64,000 nucleotides of DNA, taken from the NCBI GenBank assembly GCA_003024175.1, contig MDYQ01000292.1, forward strand, positions 1-64,000, in the 5' to 3' direction. The stretch is from Planoprotostelium fungivorum (lineage: Eukaryota; Evosea; Variosea; Cavosteliida; Cavosteliaceae). The notes beneath the pieces were generated by a model, which saw only the letters and a list, made by a program, of their open reading frames with translations, was not told the DNA's origin and did not search any database. The stretch's first letter is position 1. Each line of letters starts with the position of its first letter. This document shows, piece after piece, positions 24,884 through 36,642 of the stretch. A program made the translations under genes and the position numbers.

Positions 24884-25572
24884 ACATCTAGTGCATCTGA
24901 CTGAGTCAGGATGATGTGGGTTGGAACCGGTCTGACCCCCTCTGTACCACCTGCCTGAGGTCACGTCAATCATATCACACCTTGGGCATTGTTTTTGTGA
25001 CCCGTGTGATATACCATTGGAATCAGCGCGTCTCAGAGAGTCAGAATGATGTCAGTTTGAATCGGTCTGACACCAAATGTATGCATGAGAAAGGCCTTTT
25101 GCTGTCTGTTGCAGTTTCCTGCTCTGCATGTTGCTTGGAAGTAAGTTTCATTTTTCAGCGTTTATTTACTTGTAAAGCGCCAACTTGACGAAAAAGAGAG
25201 ATTACGGAGCGACGTGTATTTTCCGTTTATTTCCTGACTATGTCTAAGTGATGAGACAAGGTACTCACAACTGATAGCACTTACAGTTAGACACCTTTGG
25301 TAGGATAATGGTCATCATATTGAAGCAGAGAACGGAGAAATTTAATAAAATATTTCGCAAATGAAAGACAGTGATCTCTCTTTTTTGTCAGGTTGGCGTT
25401 GTAAGATGTTTTCCTATGAAGTCTGACTGGATTAACTGCAATTGTGCTTGTTCAGGACTGGCACACAAGTCTGGCTAATAGGAGGCCATAACAAGACCAG
25501 ATGGTAATCATACAATCTTTATCAAATCATGCAATTGGCAAACATAATTTGAGATGGATGACGAAGATGTTG
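24884..25572. other. Gene-poor spacer with degenerate direct repeat
   Basis: No credible coding region. Two diverged copies of a segment of about 55 bp are present: 24890-24945 (GAGTCAGGATGATGTGGGTT, then GGTCTGACC) and 25030-25085 (GAGTCAGAATGATGTCAGTT, then GGTCTGACA). They lie just outside the foldback, so the spacer may be remains of one larger repeat. The rest, up to the stop codon of the membrane-family gene at 25573, looks like AT-rich unique sequence and probably holds that gene's 3' UTR. Confidence 0.5.
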
Positions 25573-28500
25573 CTACAGTTCTTCTGAAGTAACAAGAGGC
25601 TCATACTGGGTATACTTCTTCTTCTGTTTCATCCATAGCTTGTGGATCACAATGATCAGACTGGCCACAAATGGAAGAGCTATGATGCCCTGTGATGTGT
25701 GAGTCCATCTGATGTAAGATGCTGACAGATCACCAGGAAAGCGTGAGAGTATCTGTATTCTGGCTGTCCGTTCAGCAACGTCAGACAGCACAGAGACAGA
25801 AGACACATTGTCTCTAGCCACTGCCCTGCTACTGTGACAAAAGGAGAGAAGACAAGATGCAGAAAGAGAGCAGTGAGAAGCAGAAACCGCATCACTGTCG
25901 CTGACCTGTCTCATGTCAGTCTCTGTCTAGCATTACGTGCTCACCATTGCTCGTCAGTGATGAACACATATGCCACTGCTATCACTACTCGTCTCGCCAT
26001 GTACACGCTTTCCCAGTACCTGCTCTCATGTCACTCTCTCTTCTGCTTTGTGTCTTCTGTTCAGTCTGTGCTCACTTTCTAGACTGTCTGTAGCAGCCGT
26101 CTAAGACCATGAGCACATCTCTGCCTGTCTCTCTTTCTGTTCCCCTCAGTCTTGACCTGTATCGTGTCACAGATGATGACAACAGAGATGTCTTCTGACC
26201 TGATGAAGATGAGAGCAAGAGGAGAAGGTAGCAACAGGATAGATGCCACTGAGACAAACGGTGTTCTCCACCACTGATTGCATCTCTCTGTTCCTGCATT
26301 GTACATCACCCATCGCTCAGGCTCTATCTGTCTCTTCTCAGCCTCCTGCTTTGTTCTTCTGTTGTCATCACTCACCTCTATGCAGAAGTACAGCTTCAGA
26401 TATGACGCTATCAGCCCGCTGTACATCAGCAAGAAACCTGCCACAAGGCCTGTCGTACATCGACTCAGCATGCTTCTCTTGTTCAGCGCTTGTGTCAGAA
26501 AGATGATCTTTCGTCGTGGCATTGTACAGCCCATCTTACGGTACAGTGTGACTCCCACACAAAGGATGAGAAACAGACAGACGGTGCCAGCTGGGACGTA
26601 GAGTGACAGAAACTCTCTTTCGATGTAGTTCATCTGACCGGTGCAGAATCCTAGCCAAGAGGAAGAGCCCATGTTGGTGGGCGTGGTGAACATAGAAGAG
26701 AACATCGTGATGACGCTGTTCTGTCTCTCTTGCTTCACTGCCATTCAAATCAGACATCAAAAAGATCCAAATCATTCGAAAGATATCACTGACGAAGATG
26801 AATTCTCACGCAAAAGAGGGATTGTCTGTACAAAGTATGACATCGACTTCCACATCGACCCATCTCCTATCGGCACAAACAGCAGCACTGCCACGTAGAC
26901 GACAGGCACCATAGAGAGCAGTGCGATCCACTCGTGTCTGCAGTGATCGACAGGCAGACAAGCAGATGTGAGAAAGCCAAGTGTGTAGCCATCTGCACAG
27001 CCGCCGCACAGCTCGCCGCTGCGATGACCGATGCATGAGCTGTTCCACAGATGAGCTGTCTCGTTGCAGTAGCCGCTGGGACAGTTGTGACAGATGAGCT
27101 GTTGTGAAGTGTTCTTGCCACACCAATAGTTGGGTTCAGCCTTCAGTCATGTTCAGTGATGGAACAGATGAAATAACGTAAATGATGAAGAAAACAATCA
27201 TGACGAACCATTGATGACATCCAAGATATTGTGGTCATAAAGTTGACGATCACAATTGTGATGATGAGTTGGCTCACCTGGGGTGTCTTTCCGTCCACGC
27301 ATTCCACTCCCTTCTCTGGACATCTCGTGCACTTGTTGCCCCTCTCTGCATCCTCTATCACTTCTCCTCTGCCCAGAAAGTACGTTCCAGTAGCACACGG
27401 TCTACAGCTCCACACGAGAGAAGAAGAGACGTTGGATGATGCCAAGTATCTCTCTTCTGCGCACAACAATGATACATCTTCCTGCATTAAGTGTCCGTTG
27501 AGCACGACGACAGAGTGATCGACGAGAGGTTGATCGATGTCATCTTCCACGATGATGCTGACATTCTCCATCTGAAAGGGTTAAAAACGATACGTCCTCT
27601 CATGATATGAGGAGATATTGATCTACATCACCTTGATCGATCCTGCAGATATGAACACTGCCGAACCGTGAGGTGATCGGTTGTTCATCATTCTTGTGTT
27701 ACGAATGACGACAGAGCTATCGTTGCCCTTGTATTTGCGATCCAGGATAGAGATGCCACCACCCACAGTTGGGCTGTCGTTGTCACACAGAGTGACCGAA
27801 TCCAAGTAGATGTGAGATTTTTCGGCATAGATCAAGACGCCTCCTCCAGAACTGCTCACACTGCACGGAATGAGTCATCTACATTCAAATCTTCAACAAA
27901 GATAGGATGGATCGGACTCACCGCAAGGATTCAATGTGCACCTCAGATGACGATGCATCGCTGATCCACAGGCCTCCCGCAGGATAACCATCCATGCTGC
28001 TGTTGCTGAGGTGGAGAGAGCATTGAAGTATCTGTGATATGTGTAGGGCAGGCTGTTCAATGGTGGTTGTAGTGGGGCCTCTCCAGATGTTATCAACCAG
28101 AAACAGATTGGCGTCGGCACGAAATGCCACAATGATCTCAGCTCGGGAGAATATGTTTCGTGTGATGTTCGTGTGACCCGGTGTAGAGGGATGATTATTG
28201 AAGATCTTGTAACTCAGAAAGTTCATGTTGTTATGAGTGATCGTATCGCTGACGGCCAGCAATTGATCTCCTCTCTTTATCGTTCAGTCATGGTGAGCGT
28301 GTCTGATTAAATATGGTGATCATTGGAAGGAGAAGATGATGATTGTGGAGAAGATGACGATCATGATCAAGATGAAGTTGACGTCATCAAAGGTGATGAT
28401 TCGGATTATTTGTGATAGAATGTTATCAACTTACCCCCTCGATTAAACATGACAAAATGTCATTGTGGTGAATGACGAGGGGAAGTCCATCAGATGACAC

Positions 28501-29552
28501 TTTCATATATCGGATCATGTTGCGTCGGACGACCAGAGTCGATAAACTTCTATATGGTCCATTTTTGTCTACGAACAATTGATTGATCACGTTGTCCTCG
28601 ATCGTCGGCGTCGCAGCGTAACTCATATGTACATCCAGATGCATGTGAATTCGGCAAATTTCAAGTCGGTTGCCCGCAATTCTCGTGTTTGGGAGGCCGC
28701 AATCGTTGAACCAGACCACCACGGAGGGCACAGCGTTATCTTCTAGAAGGAGCTGGCGTGGTTCTTCATATCCTGCAGATGATTCGATGTACATGATGGA
28801 GATGGTGGATGCGAAGGGTCGATGATAGAAAGTCGGGGTGGACTCGTGCGTGTTGTTGATGATCTCTTGGATAGAATTGAAAGTTCGGTCTGTGTAGGCA
28901 AAAGAAGAAGATCCCAGCAGGTGATTGCCGATGAACCGAGTGAGAGAGCCCGAAGAGCTCTCGACGGATGATACGGGAGGTGATGCGAGGTAGATTCTCA
29001 GTGTCGTGTCGTTCAATAGGCATCCATTTATGGAAGAGACAGACGCATTCGTAGGATAGATCTGGGCTTCAATCAGCGACAATCACACGAAACCAAATCA
29101 CCGCCAGGTCAGATTGGATCGCATGGATGTTGTGAAGGAACACCTGTCTGCAGTCTGTTATCACTATGTTACAGTTCCTAAACTCTAAACGACTCCAGCT
29201 CAAGGAAAATTGCCTCTCACAAGGGATCTCGACATCGTTCAGACAGGTGATTTGGGGGAGCTCAGTCTGTATGTAATCAGCTTGTGTTGTTCATCCAAAT
29301 TACCTGTGCCTCTGTTCCGTCTGGCTGCCAGTCTCGCATTACAGAGGGTAGCCGCTCTGTGACACTATACTGACCAGATGATACACATACGTTCGTGCTG
29401 TTGTGCGGAATGCTTCTGCACGGTTGCTGCTTCTGTCCGCAGGTGGTGACGTCGCTACCAGACTGACTGTCCACATACACCTCACACTCATCTATAGACT
29501 TGACGATGGCGATGCATAAGAGGAGAGAGAGACAGAGAGTGCGAAGGATCAT
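25573..29552 (-). CDS. Beta-helix / Cys-rich / seven-TM surface protein, copy A
   Basis: Full-length copy with ATG at 29552 and TAG at 25573. The product opens with a signal peptide (MILRTLCLSLLLCIAIVKS), then a Cys-bearing entry motif (CEVYVDSQSGSDV, CGQKQQPCRS) typical of the N-terminus of right-handed beta-helix proteins. The beta-helix part (about 27.6-29.3 kb) has many NNT/NxS glycosylation sites and ISILDRKY/NNRSPHGSA motifs. A Cys-rich module follows: CRPCATGTYFLGRGE, CTRCPEKGVECVDGK, CHNCPSGYCNE, CGGCADGYTLGF. Then come about seven hydrophobic segments: near 26895, near 26600, TGLVAGFLLMYSGLIASYL (near 26440), VASILLLPSPLALIFI (near 26220), one near 25990, MRFLLLTALFLHLVFS plus the next stretch (25780-25890), and GIIALPFVASLIIVIH (near 25670). 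It ends in a short basic tail. Likely a plasma-membrane receptor or adhesin; not a known GPCR family by eye. Confidence 0.8.
26346..26375 (-). other. Ultra-short (30 nt) candidate intron in copy A
   Basis: On the minus strand this segment begins GTGAGTGATGAC and ends AAGCAG, directly after the FCIE codons at the end of a membrane segment. In copies D and E the matching segment must be removed to keep the frame. Here it is 30 nt and has no stop, so both spliced and unspliced forms would be in frame, differing by ten residues. Confidence 0.6.
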
Positions 29553-29592
29553 TGTCTTAACATGCGGTCGGGTCTTTTGGAATTGTAATTGG
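29553..29592 (-). promoter_or_regulatory. Conserved 40-bp box just upstream of copy A ATG
   Basis: Read on the minus strand, the 40 bp before the ATG run CCAATTACAATTCCAAAAGA and then CCCGACCGCATGTTAAGACA. Nearly the same block precedes the ATG of copy D (50828-50867), and its start-proximal part precedes copy B. Upstream noncoding sequence at this distance would not be expected to stay alike unless recently copied or functional. It may be core promoter plus 5' UTR. Confidence 0.6.
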
Positions 29593-29785
29593 GTCCACCC
29601 ACTGATTATTTTATTTTCACTCGGTCTCTCTTTCCATTCAGTTGGGTGACGAATGGGAGTCCCTGCCAAACATATTCGAAACTATGGTATACGATATATT
29701 ATGGAAGCCCTATCAGGTCCAGCTAAAACAGAATAAATCTATTATTTATAGTCCTCAAGAGATGACAAGCAGTGAGGAGAATGTT

Positions 29786-30820
29786 CTACAATTCTTCTGT
29801 GACAAGCAGGGGCTCGTATTGTGTGTCATCTTTCTTCTTTCGCTTCATCCAAAACTTGTGGATGATTATGATCAGACTCGCCAGGAAGGGGAGAGCAGTG
29901 ATCACCTGCTATTATGTCAATTATTTCAAGCAATCTGCCACTATCACCAGATATATGTGAGAGTACCTCTCTTCTATCTGTCCGTTCAGCACTGTCAGAC
30001 AGCACAGAGACAGAAGACAGATCGTTTCAAGCGTTTGTCCCGCAACTGTGATGAAAGGTGTGAAAAAGAGGTGCAGAAAGAGAGCAGTGAGAAGCAGAAA
30101 CCGCATCACTGTCGCTGACCTGTCTCATGTCAGTCTCCATCATGATTCTATATTGTGCTCACCATCGCTCGTCAGTGATGAACACATATGCCACTGCTAT
30201 CACTACTCGTCTCGCCATGTACACGCTTTCCCAGTACCTGCTCTCACGTCACTCTCTCTTCTGCTTGTGCCTTCTGTTCAGACTGTGCTCACTTTGTGGA
30301 CTGTCTGTAGCAGCCATCTAAGACGATGAGGACATCTCTGCCTATCTCTCTTTCCGTCCCTTTCAGCCTTCGCCTAAAACTAGATGACTACAGGACTACG
30401 AATTTTACAGCCCACCTGATGAAGATGATAACAAGAGGCAATGGTAGGAGCACTATGGAAGCTGTAGAGACCAGAATTGTTCTCCACCACTGATCGCAAC
30501 TCTCTGTTCCTGCGTTGTACATCACCCATCGCTCTGGCTCTATCTGTCTTCTCTCAGTCTTCTCTTCACCCGCATCTTTCTCTTCTTCTCTTCTCTCACC
30601 TCTATGCAGAAGTACAGCTTCAGATATGACGCTATCAGCCCGCTGTACATCAGCAAGAAACCTGCCACAAGGCCTGTCGTGCATCGACTCAGCATGCTTC
30701 TCTTGTTCAGCGCTTGTGTCAGAAAGATGATCTTTCGTCGTGGCATTGTACAGCCCATCTTACGGTACAGTGTGACTCCCACACAAAGGATGAGAAACAG
30801 ACAGACGGTGCCAGCTGGGA
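29786..30820 (-). CDS. Seven-TM surface protein, copy C (C-terminal part only, 5' end at assembly gap)
   Basis: C-terminal part of another family member, running from the unknown base at 30821 to the TAG at 29786. It begins at PAGTVCLFLILCVGVTLYRK, continues through CTMPRRKIIFLTQAL, the TGLVAGFLLMYSGLIASYL segment, IVLLPLPLVIIFI and MRFLLLTALFLHLFFTPF, and ends ITALPFLASLIIIIHKFW plus a basic tail. The ectodomain is missing. On the other side of the gap the sequence restarts at a later point in the family (VSNSDA), so the DNA either side of the N does not make one normal gene even though a frame runs through. It probably belongs to a separate copy whose 5' part was lost in assembly. Confidence 0.7.
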
Positions 30821-30821
30821 N
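30821..30821. other. Assembly gap (single N) between repeated copies
   Basis: One undetermined base. Sequence on both sides carries the same family segment: about 30130-30820 on the left and about 30822-31540 on the right both contain the PAGT...VSxSDA region. This is the pattern of two repeat copies joined with a placeholder of unknown length. Confidence 0.9.
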
Positions 30822-33800
30822 CGCATCACTGTTGCTGACCTGTGTCACGTCAGTCTCTGTCTAGCATCATAGCACACTTACCATCGCTCGTCAGTGATGA
30901 ACACATATGCCACTGCTATCACTACTCGTCTCACCATGTACACGCTTTCCCAGTACCTGCTCTCACGTCACTCTCTCTTCTGCTTGTGCCTTCTGTTCAG
31001 CCTGTACTCACTTTGTGGACTGTCTGTAGCAGCCGTCTAAGACCATGAGCACATCTCTGCCTGTCTCTCTTTCTGTTCCCCTCAGTCTTGACCTGTATCG
31101 TGTCACAGATGATGACAACAGAGATGTCTTCTGACCTGATGAAGATGAGAACAAGAGGAGAAGGTAGCAACAGGATAGATGCCACTGAGACAAACGGTAT
31201 TCTCCACCACTGATCGCATCTCTCTGTTCCTGCGTTGTGCATCACCCATCGCTCAGGCTCTATCTGTCTCTTCTCAGCCTCCTGCTTTGTTCTTCTGTTG
31301 TCATCACTCACCTCTATGCAGAAGTACAGCTTCAGATATGACGCTATCAGCCCGCTGTACATCAGCAAGAAACCTGCCACAAGGCCTGTCGTGCATCGAC
31401 TCAGCATGCTTCTCTTGTCCAGTGCTTTTGTCAGAAAGATGATCTTTCGTCGTGGCATTGTACAGCCTGTCTTGTGGTACAACAGGGCACTCAGACAGGC
31501 CAAGAGGAAGATAAAGATGGTGCCAGCTGGGATGTATAGAGACAAGAGCTCTCTTTGGATGTAGTCCATTCGATCGATACAGAACCCAAGGGAAGAAGAG
31601 CCCATGTTGGTGGGCGTGGTGAACAGAGAAGAGAACATCGAGATGACGCTGTTCTGTCTCTCTTGCTTCACTGTCATCATCATCAGAGGATGAGAAGATA
31701 CGAATGATGCCATGAGATAATCGAGTAGTAGTTGATGGGTTCTCACGTAAAAGAGGGACAGTCTGTACAAAGTATGACATCGACTTCCACACTGCTCCGT
31801 CTCCTATCGGCAGGAACAGCAGCACTGCCACGTAGATGAAAGGGATGATAGAGAGCAGTGCGATCCACTCGTGTCTGCAGTGATCGACAGGCAGACAAGC
31901 AGATGTGAGAAAGCCAAGTGTGTAGCCATCTGCACAGCCGCCACACAGCTCACCGCTGCGATGACCGATGCATGAGCTGTTCCACAGGTGCGCTGTCTCG
32001 TTGCAGTAGCCGCTGGGACAGTTGTGGCATATCAACTGTTGTACAGTGTTCTTTCCACACCAGTAATTCGGCATAGCCTATCGGCTTGAGTTCATGAAGA
32101 GGATGATGAGGCGTTATGACAATGTAGAGACCAAGTCGAAGAAGGCACTCACCCTGGGTGTCTTTCCATCTACACAGTCCACACCCTTATCTGGACATGC
32201 CATGCACTCGTTGCCCTTCTCTACATCCTCTATCACTTCTCCTCTGCCCAGAAAATATGTTCCAGTAGCACACGGTCTACAGCTCCACACGAGAGAAGAA
32301 GAGACGTTGGATGAAGCCAAGTATCTCTCTTCTGCACAAGACAGCGACACGTTCTCATAGTGGTAATTACCATTGAGAATAAGAGCAGAGTGATCGACGA
32401 GAGGTTGATCTATGTCGTCTTGTACGATGACGCTGACGTTTTTCACCTTTGGATCGTCAGCCTTTCGAATTTCCGTCCACGCGTCACCTCGATGTACGTA
32501 TTGGATGATATGGATAAAGATGAACCGTGAGGTGATCGGTTGTTGATCATGACGCAATCGCGGACCACAATGTCTTTACCGTGGCCTGAAATAACGATGG
32601 CGCCCCCCACAGATGGACTTGTGTTGTTGTACAGAGTGATCGATTTCAAACGGATGAAACTATCCTCTGATGAAATAAAGATACCACTGGATCCACAGTT
32701 ACTGATGCTGCGTGCAATCAGCGAAAGTTTCGTGTCTCGTTTCGCGATGTACATGGACATCGTCTCACCTGACAGATTCGATATAGATGTCGGTTTCATA
32801 AGCACCGGCGATCTTGATTCCTCCTCCTCTGTATCCATCGATGCTGCTGTTGCGAAATACAAAGTTACCGTCCAGAATCTGTTTGATGAGCAAGGCGGGA
32901 TGTTCCATCTGTTCTTCGTTTGGACCGGACCACGTAGTGTCAGACATGAGGATCTCGGTTGGGTAAATGGAACTGATGATGAACTTGGCCGTCGATAGGG
33001 TGTTCCTCTGCAGATGAGTGACACCGGGTGAGCGCTTCAGATATTGACTGTGGACGACCTCGTAAGAGAAAAATGAAATCGTATTGTCTGTTATATTGTC
33101 CGCCATTGTTGGTACGTACCCCTTCTGATTCGTTCGTTAGCCTGAGAAAAAATCGAACGCCTCACCTCCCATCTCGAAAATTCGTCGATGTGATTGTGTT
33201 GCATGACAAGAACTAGACCGTCAGACATCACGCGAAGACCTCTGAGATCATTCGATCGAAACGTGAGAAGTCCGTAGAGGGGTGGGCCATCTTTGTACAG
33301 ACGGAAATTCGAGATCGTGTTGTTTTGCACGAGTGTCGAGTGATGATGGAGCCGATCCTCGGCCGGGACGAGAAGATGGATGTCGCATCTGTGGAAACGG
33401 TTTCCCGTCAGATTCACATCTGGCATGGTGGAGCTGATGATGTGGAGTGCCATCTTGTAGAGGGTGTTGTTTTCTACGAGAAGGTGGTGGTCCGTTGTGT
33501 TCTCTCGATTAGAAGCACCGGACCATGTGATGTTCACGGTTTCACGGACAGCTCCTGTGTTGTTGATGATCTCCTGATGAGATTGCGATCCCACGGTCTT
33601 ATCTTCGAAGGAGAAAAAGGAAGATGCCGAAAGATGATTCGAGATGAAACGGAAGTGAGATGGTGATGATACGATGGTCTCTGCTGATTCAAGAGGAGAG
33701 TGGATGATGCTCAAAAACGTGTTGTTGAGGTGGCAGTCACTAATGATCGAGTTGAGAGAAGTATTTTCCACCGAGATCTGATCACATTTGAGAATGGAGA

Positions 33801-34268
33801 GATCTTTGTTTTCGCCCACTGTGATTCGGGAATCGGACAGATGGACCGATTTAAATGTGATCTCGCCGCATTCTGTATGGCTGACCACCGAGCAGAGTGT
33901 GATGTCTACATGATTCCAAAACAATGCAGACGTTCCGTCACAAGAGATCTTCACTCGATTGAGACAGGTGATCTGTGGAGTCTGTATATATTCAGTCCTT
34001 ATTCTGGCGGATTCATCACCTGTGCCTCCAGACCGGCTGGCGACCATTGTCGCAGCTGAGATGGCAGCCAATCTGTGACATTATACTGACCAGATGATAC
34101 ACATACGTTCATACTGTTGTATGGAATGCTTCTGCACGGTTGCTGCTTCTGCCCGCAGGTGGCGACATCGCTGCCAGACTGACTGTCCACATACACCTCA
34201 CACTCATCTATAGACTTGACGATGGCGATGCACAAGAAGAGAGAGAGACAGAGAGTGCGAAGGATCAT
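30822..34268 (-). CDS. Beta-helix / Cys-rich / seven-TM surface protein, copy B (3' end at assembly gap)
   Basis: Starts at ATG 34268 with a signal peptide almost the same as copy A (MILRTLCLSLFLCIAIVKS). The beta-helix ectodomain (about 32.45-34.2 kb) is strongly diverged from copy A, but the family landmarks remain: CEVYVDSQSGSDV, FISNHLSASSFF, NNRSPHGS. The Cys-rich module at 31880-32380 is close to the other copies (CRPCATGTYFLGRGE, CGGCADGYTLGF). Membrane segments follow: FIYVAVLLFLPIGDG near 31800, IFIFLLACLSALLY near 31500, TGLVAGFLLMYSGLIASYL near 31370 and VASILLLPSPLVLIFI near 31150. It then runs into the unknown base at 30821 just after VSNSDA, so the last two or three membrane segments are not assembled here. 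Noncoding parts in the 31.0-31.4 kb region are almost the same as in copy A. Confidence 0.75.
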
Positions 34269-34300
34269 TGTCTTAACATGCGATTGAGCCTTCCGGAATG
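34269..34300 (-). promoter_or_regulatory. Partial copy of the upstream box before copy B ATG
   Basis: Minus-strand sequence before the ATG ends with AATCGCATGTTAAGACA, matching the start-proximal half of the box before copies A and D. A short TTCCGGAA block stands where the other copies have an AATTCC block, so only the proximal core is kept. Confidence 0.5.
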
Positions 34301-34397
34301 GTAAAATCAATCAAAAAACTGACCCAATTATCAATTCTTTTACATAAAACGCGTTTTCTTTTTACTTCCATATGTTTACATCCACAGAAGACTTATA

Positions 34398-34665
34398 GAT
34401 GTACATCACCTTGATGGGCTCTGCAAATTTGAACAGCACCAAACCGTGGGGTGATCATCATTGATCATTCTGCTGTTACAATGATGGAGCTGTCGTCACA
34501 CTGGTATCTGCGATCCAGGATGGAGACGCCACCCGCAGTTTGGCTGTCGTTGTCACTCAGAGTGATCGGATCCAAGTAGACGTGAAATCTTACGAGGAAT
34601 TTGGAGACGAAGATCAAGATGCCTTCTCTTCCAAACTGCTCACACCGCACGAAATAGTTTATCGG
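34398..34665 (-). pseudogene. Decayed fragment of the beta-helix surface-protein family
   Basis: Minus-strand sequence here aligns with the end of the beta-helix region of copy A (27.62-27.86 kb): a VYLDPITLSDNDSQTAGG-like stretch followed by SILDRRY and DSSIIV correspond to IYLDSVTLCDNDSPTVGG, SILDRKY and DSSVVI. Even the flanking CACCTTGAT splice context is recognisable. Changes and small deletions break the frame after DSSIIV, and no neighbouring family exons exist. The stretch between copy B and the IFRD-like gene holds nothing else I can identify. Confidence 0.75.
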
Positions 34666-34775
34666 CAACAAGAAACGACTCCCACAATATCAGCGTGACA
34701 CGGCTGAGTTCAGCAACAAATAAGTCTCTACCTTTGTCACGACGCGATGAGAATCGTCAAGACGTGCGGTCGCGT

Positions 34776-36202
34776 TTATTCGTCGACTTGATCCATAGAG
34801 AGTGTCTTTGCAGCTCTCTGAGATCCCAAATTCCTCGAGCGATACTTGGCCACATCCGATGATGGCGACATCAACTTTCTCTGTTTCACATCAGCCACGG
34901 CCTCATCTTCCCTCCCACCTTCTCGACTTGTGTCAACTGAATCTTCTTCTTGTCTAAATCAATGTTCACGTCGAAAATATCGTGCAGGAGAAAGTTCGTC
35001 TCAAAGTGAGATTGTAAACCGGTGCCGAGATATTTTCTCAAAACGTCCAATTGAATCAATTGAGTCCAGTGAGAGAAGTATATCCTCTGGTGTAAGATAA
35101 AGAGGGTCTCCTCTGGTACTTGTCCGTGCTCGATGGAGGCGACGATGTCTTTGAATGGCTCCTTCTGCTTCACCTTGTCCTTCTTTGTCTTCGTCTTGCT
35201 CTTGTCTGAAACAAGTTGGTTGAGGGTGTCTAAGAGACCTTCCAGGTCAATGTTGCAGTAGTATGAGAATTTGTACAGATCAAATTCTTCTCCTTCTACA
35301 ATGCGTCCGACTTCAAAGAAGAGGGCCAACAGCTGCCCGGCGGCGATTCGAACCTGTCGCGTGTCATTCATCGAAATCTCATCGAAATTTCACCTGAATA
35401 TCGCTGCTCTGCAGCTGATCTACAACGTCCAAGGTGTGCTCGGGTAATAAATTGTCGTAAATGTACTGGTCTTCCAATGTCGTGACTAAGAGGCTGTACG
35501 CGTCCAGCGATGAGGTTTCTAAGAGGACGTCGCTTTCTTTCGCGCTGAACTGAGAGCGGAAGAGGGGAAGGATGTCGATGGTCTCCGTCTCATCGCTGCT
35601 GGAGACAAAGTTGGTGAGAGAGTAGGCACCGCATGCGGCAGCTCTGACGGATGAGTCTAATGCGGGGTTGTTGATCATCTCGATGAAGGTGGGTTTCAGA
35701 TCGGTGAAGATGGACTCAGACTGGGAGGCATCGCCCAATCGAATGGAGAGGAGGGAGGCCGTCTCGGCCGATAGGGTCATCTCGTCATTTCCTCCCTTCT
35801 TTAGACCCCTCTTGATGGCGTCTACGATGAGTGGCTTGCTAGAAATGATGATTAGATGGAGATTGGGAAGAGATGGTAATGATGGAATTGAATTCGACTC
35901 ACTTCTTCTCGAAGAATTCTACGTTGGCAATGCTGTTCTTCATGTGTTTGATGAGAACTCTGAATGCGATGTTACGTGTTTCGGCGCTGATAACAGGATC
36001 AGACTGACTTGTCACTTTTAAAGTAGATGAAATACCTCTTTTCTGTGAGGAGATCGAGCTGCTCCTCTAATTCAGCCTCGGTGGCTACTATCACAGATTC
36101 TTCATCTCCATTGGCTGCAGATGTGATTTTAATAGTCTCTGCCGTCGTGATCTTTGTGTGGTTAGAGCGTTGCTCGCGAACTCTTGGTCCTTGTTGCATC
36201 AT
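34776..36202 (-). CDS. IFRD1: IFRD-like (interferon-related developmental regulator) protein
   Basis: ATG at 36202, TAA at 34776, several short introns. The N-terminal part has an acidic stretch (ATEAELEEQLDLLTEKR). The middle consists of ARM/HEAT-like helices: AFRVLIKHMKNSI, LIVDAIKRGLKKGG, LSAETASLLSIRLG, VRAAACGAYSLTNFV, YDNLLPEHTLDVV. The C-terminal part has VRIAAGQLLALFFEVGR and then the family signature FSHWTQLIQLDVLRKYLGTG followed by FLLHDIFDV, the conserved C-terminal IFRD motif. In animals IFRD proteins are transcription co-regulators and have also been tied to translation and ribosome handling. The last exon ends in a basic tail (AKYRSRNLGSQRAAK), reached across an intron at about 34871-34907. 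First gene of the housekeeping island. Confidence 0.85.
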
Positions 36203-36222
36203 CGTGAAAACTGCAGCCAGCG

Positions 36223-36642
36223 TCAGTCACGTAGTCTGAGAAGACGATTCACGTTTGCGGTCTGTGGTTGATTGGTTGTGTTCGTGGCGATCTGATCGAA
36301 TGACAGACGGTCTGTCTGGTCGAAAATCGTTGAAATGTCTTCCGGAAGGAATTTTCTAGGAACCAATAAAAGAGATGAAAACAGCCGCCTCACAAGTGCT
36401 TGTGGCAGCGTGACGAGAGACAGTCTATGTACCCACTGCTGAGGTTGTGGACGAGAAGGTGGCACGCACACTTGTCGAGCCGCGCAACCTTCACAGCGCA
36501 AGTGATGACAAAATTCCCTGATGTAAAATCTGCTGTTGATGAACATTCTATCTTGCGTTTGGGATTCAGACGAGGCATTCCAATTTCCTCGGTAAGTTTT
36601 AGTTGTAATCGCCAGAAATTGCCAAGGGTTGTTGTATTTATT
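36223..36642 (-). CDS. Possible small hypothetical gene between ALG11 and IFRD-like
   Basis: A minus-strand frame stays open from the ALG11 stop to about 36223, and likely contains one or two short introns (GTGTGC...CTCAG near 36445-36475). The C-terminal part (RKFLPEDISTIFDQTDRL, then TANVNRLLRLRD) looks protein-like, and an internal CHHLRCEGCAARQ segment has a CxxC pair. I do not recognise a family and could not settle the start; no ATG fits cleanly at the 5' end. It could be a small organellar or nuclear protein, or simply the 3' UTR of ALG11 and promoter of the IFRD-like gene. Confidence 0.3.
   Translation of the reverse strand, partial: NKYNNPWQFLAITTKTYRGNWNASSESQTQDRMFINSRFYIREFCHHLRCEGCAARQVCVPPSRPQPQQWVHRLSLVTLPQALVRRLFSSLLLVPRKFLPEDISTIFDQTDRLSFDQIATNTTNQPQTANVNRLLRLRD

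Noticed and set aside
30540-30864. Continuous frame through the N at 30821 as a single gene
   Set aside because: The family order is reversed across the N (a later segment joins an earlier one), so the frame is an artefact of the join.
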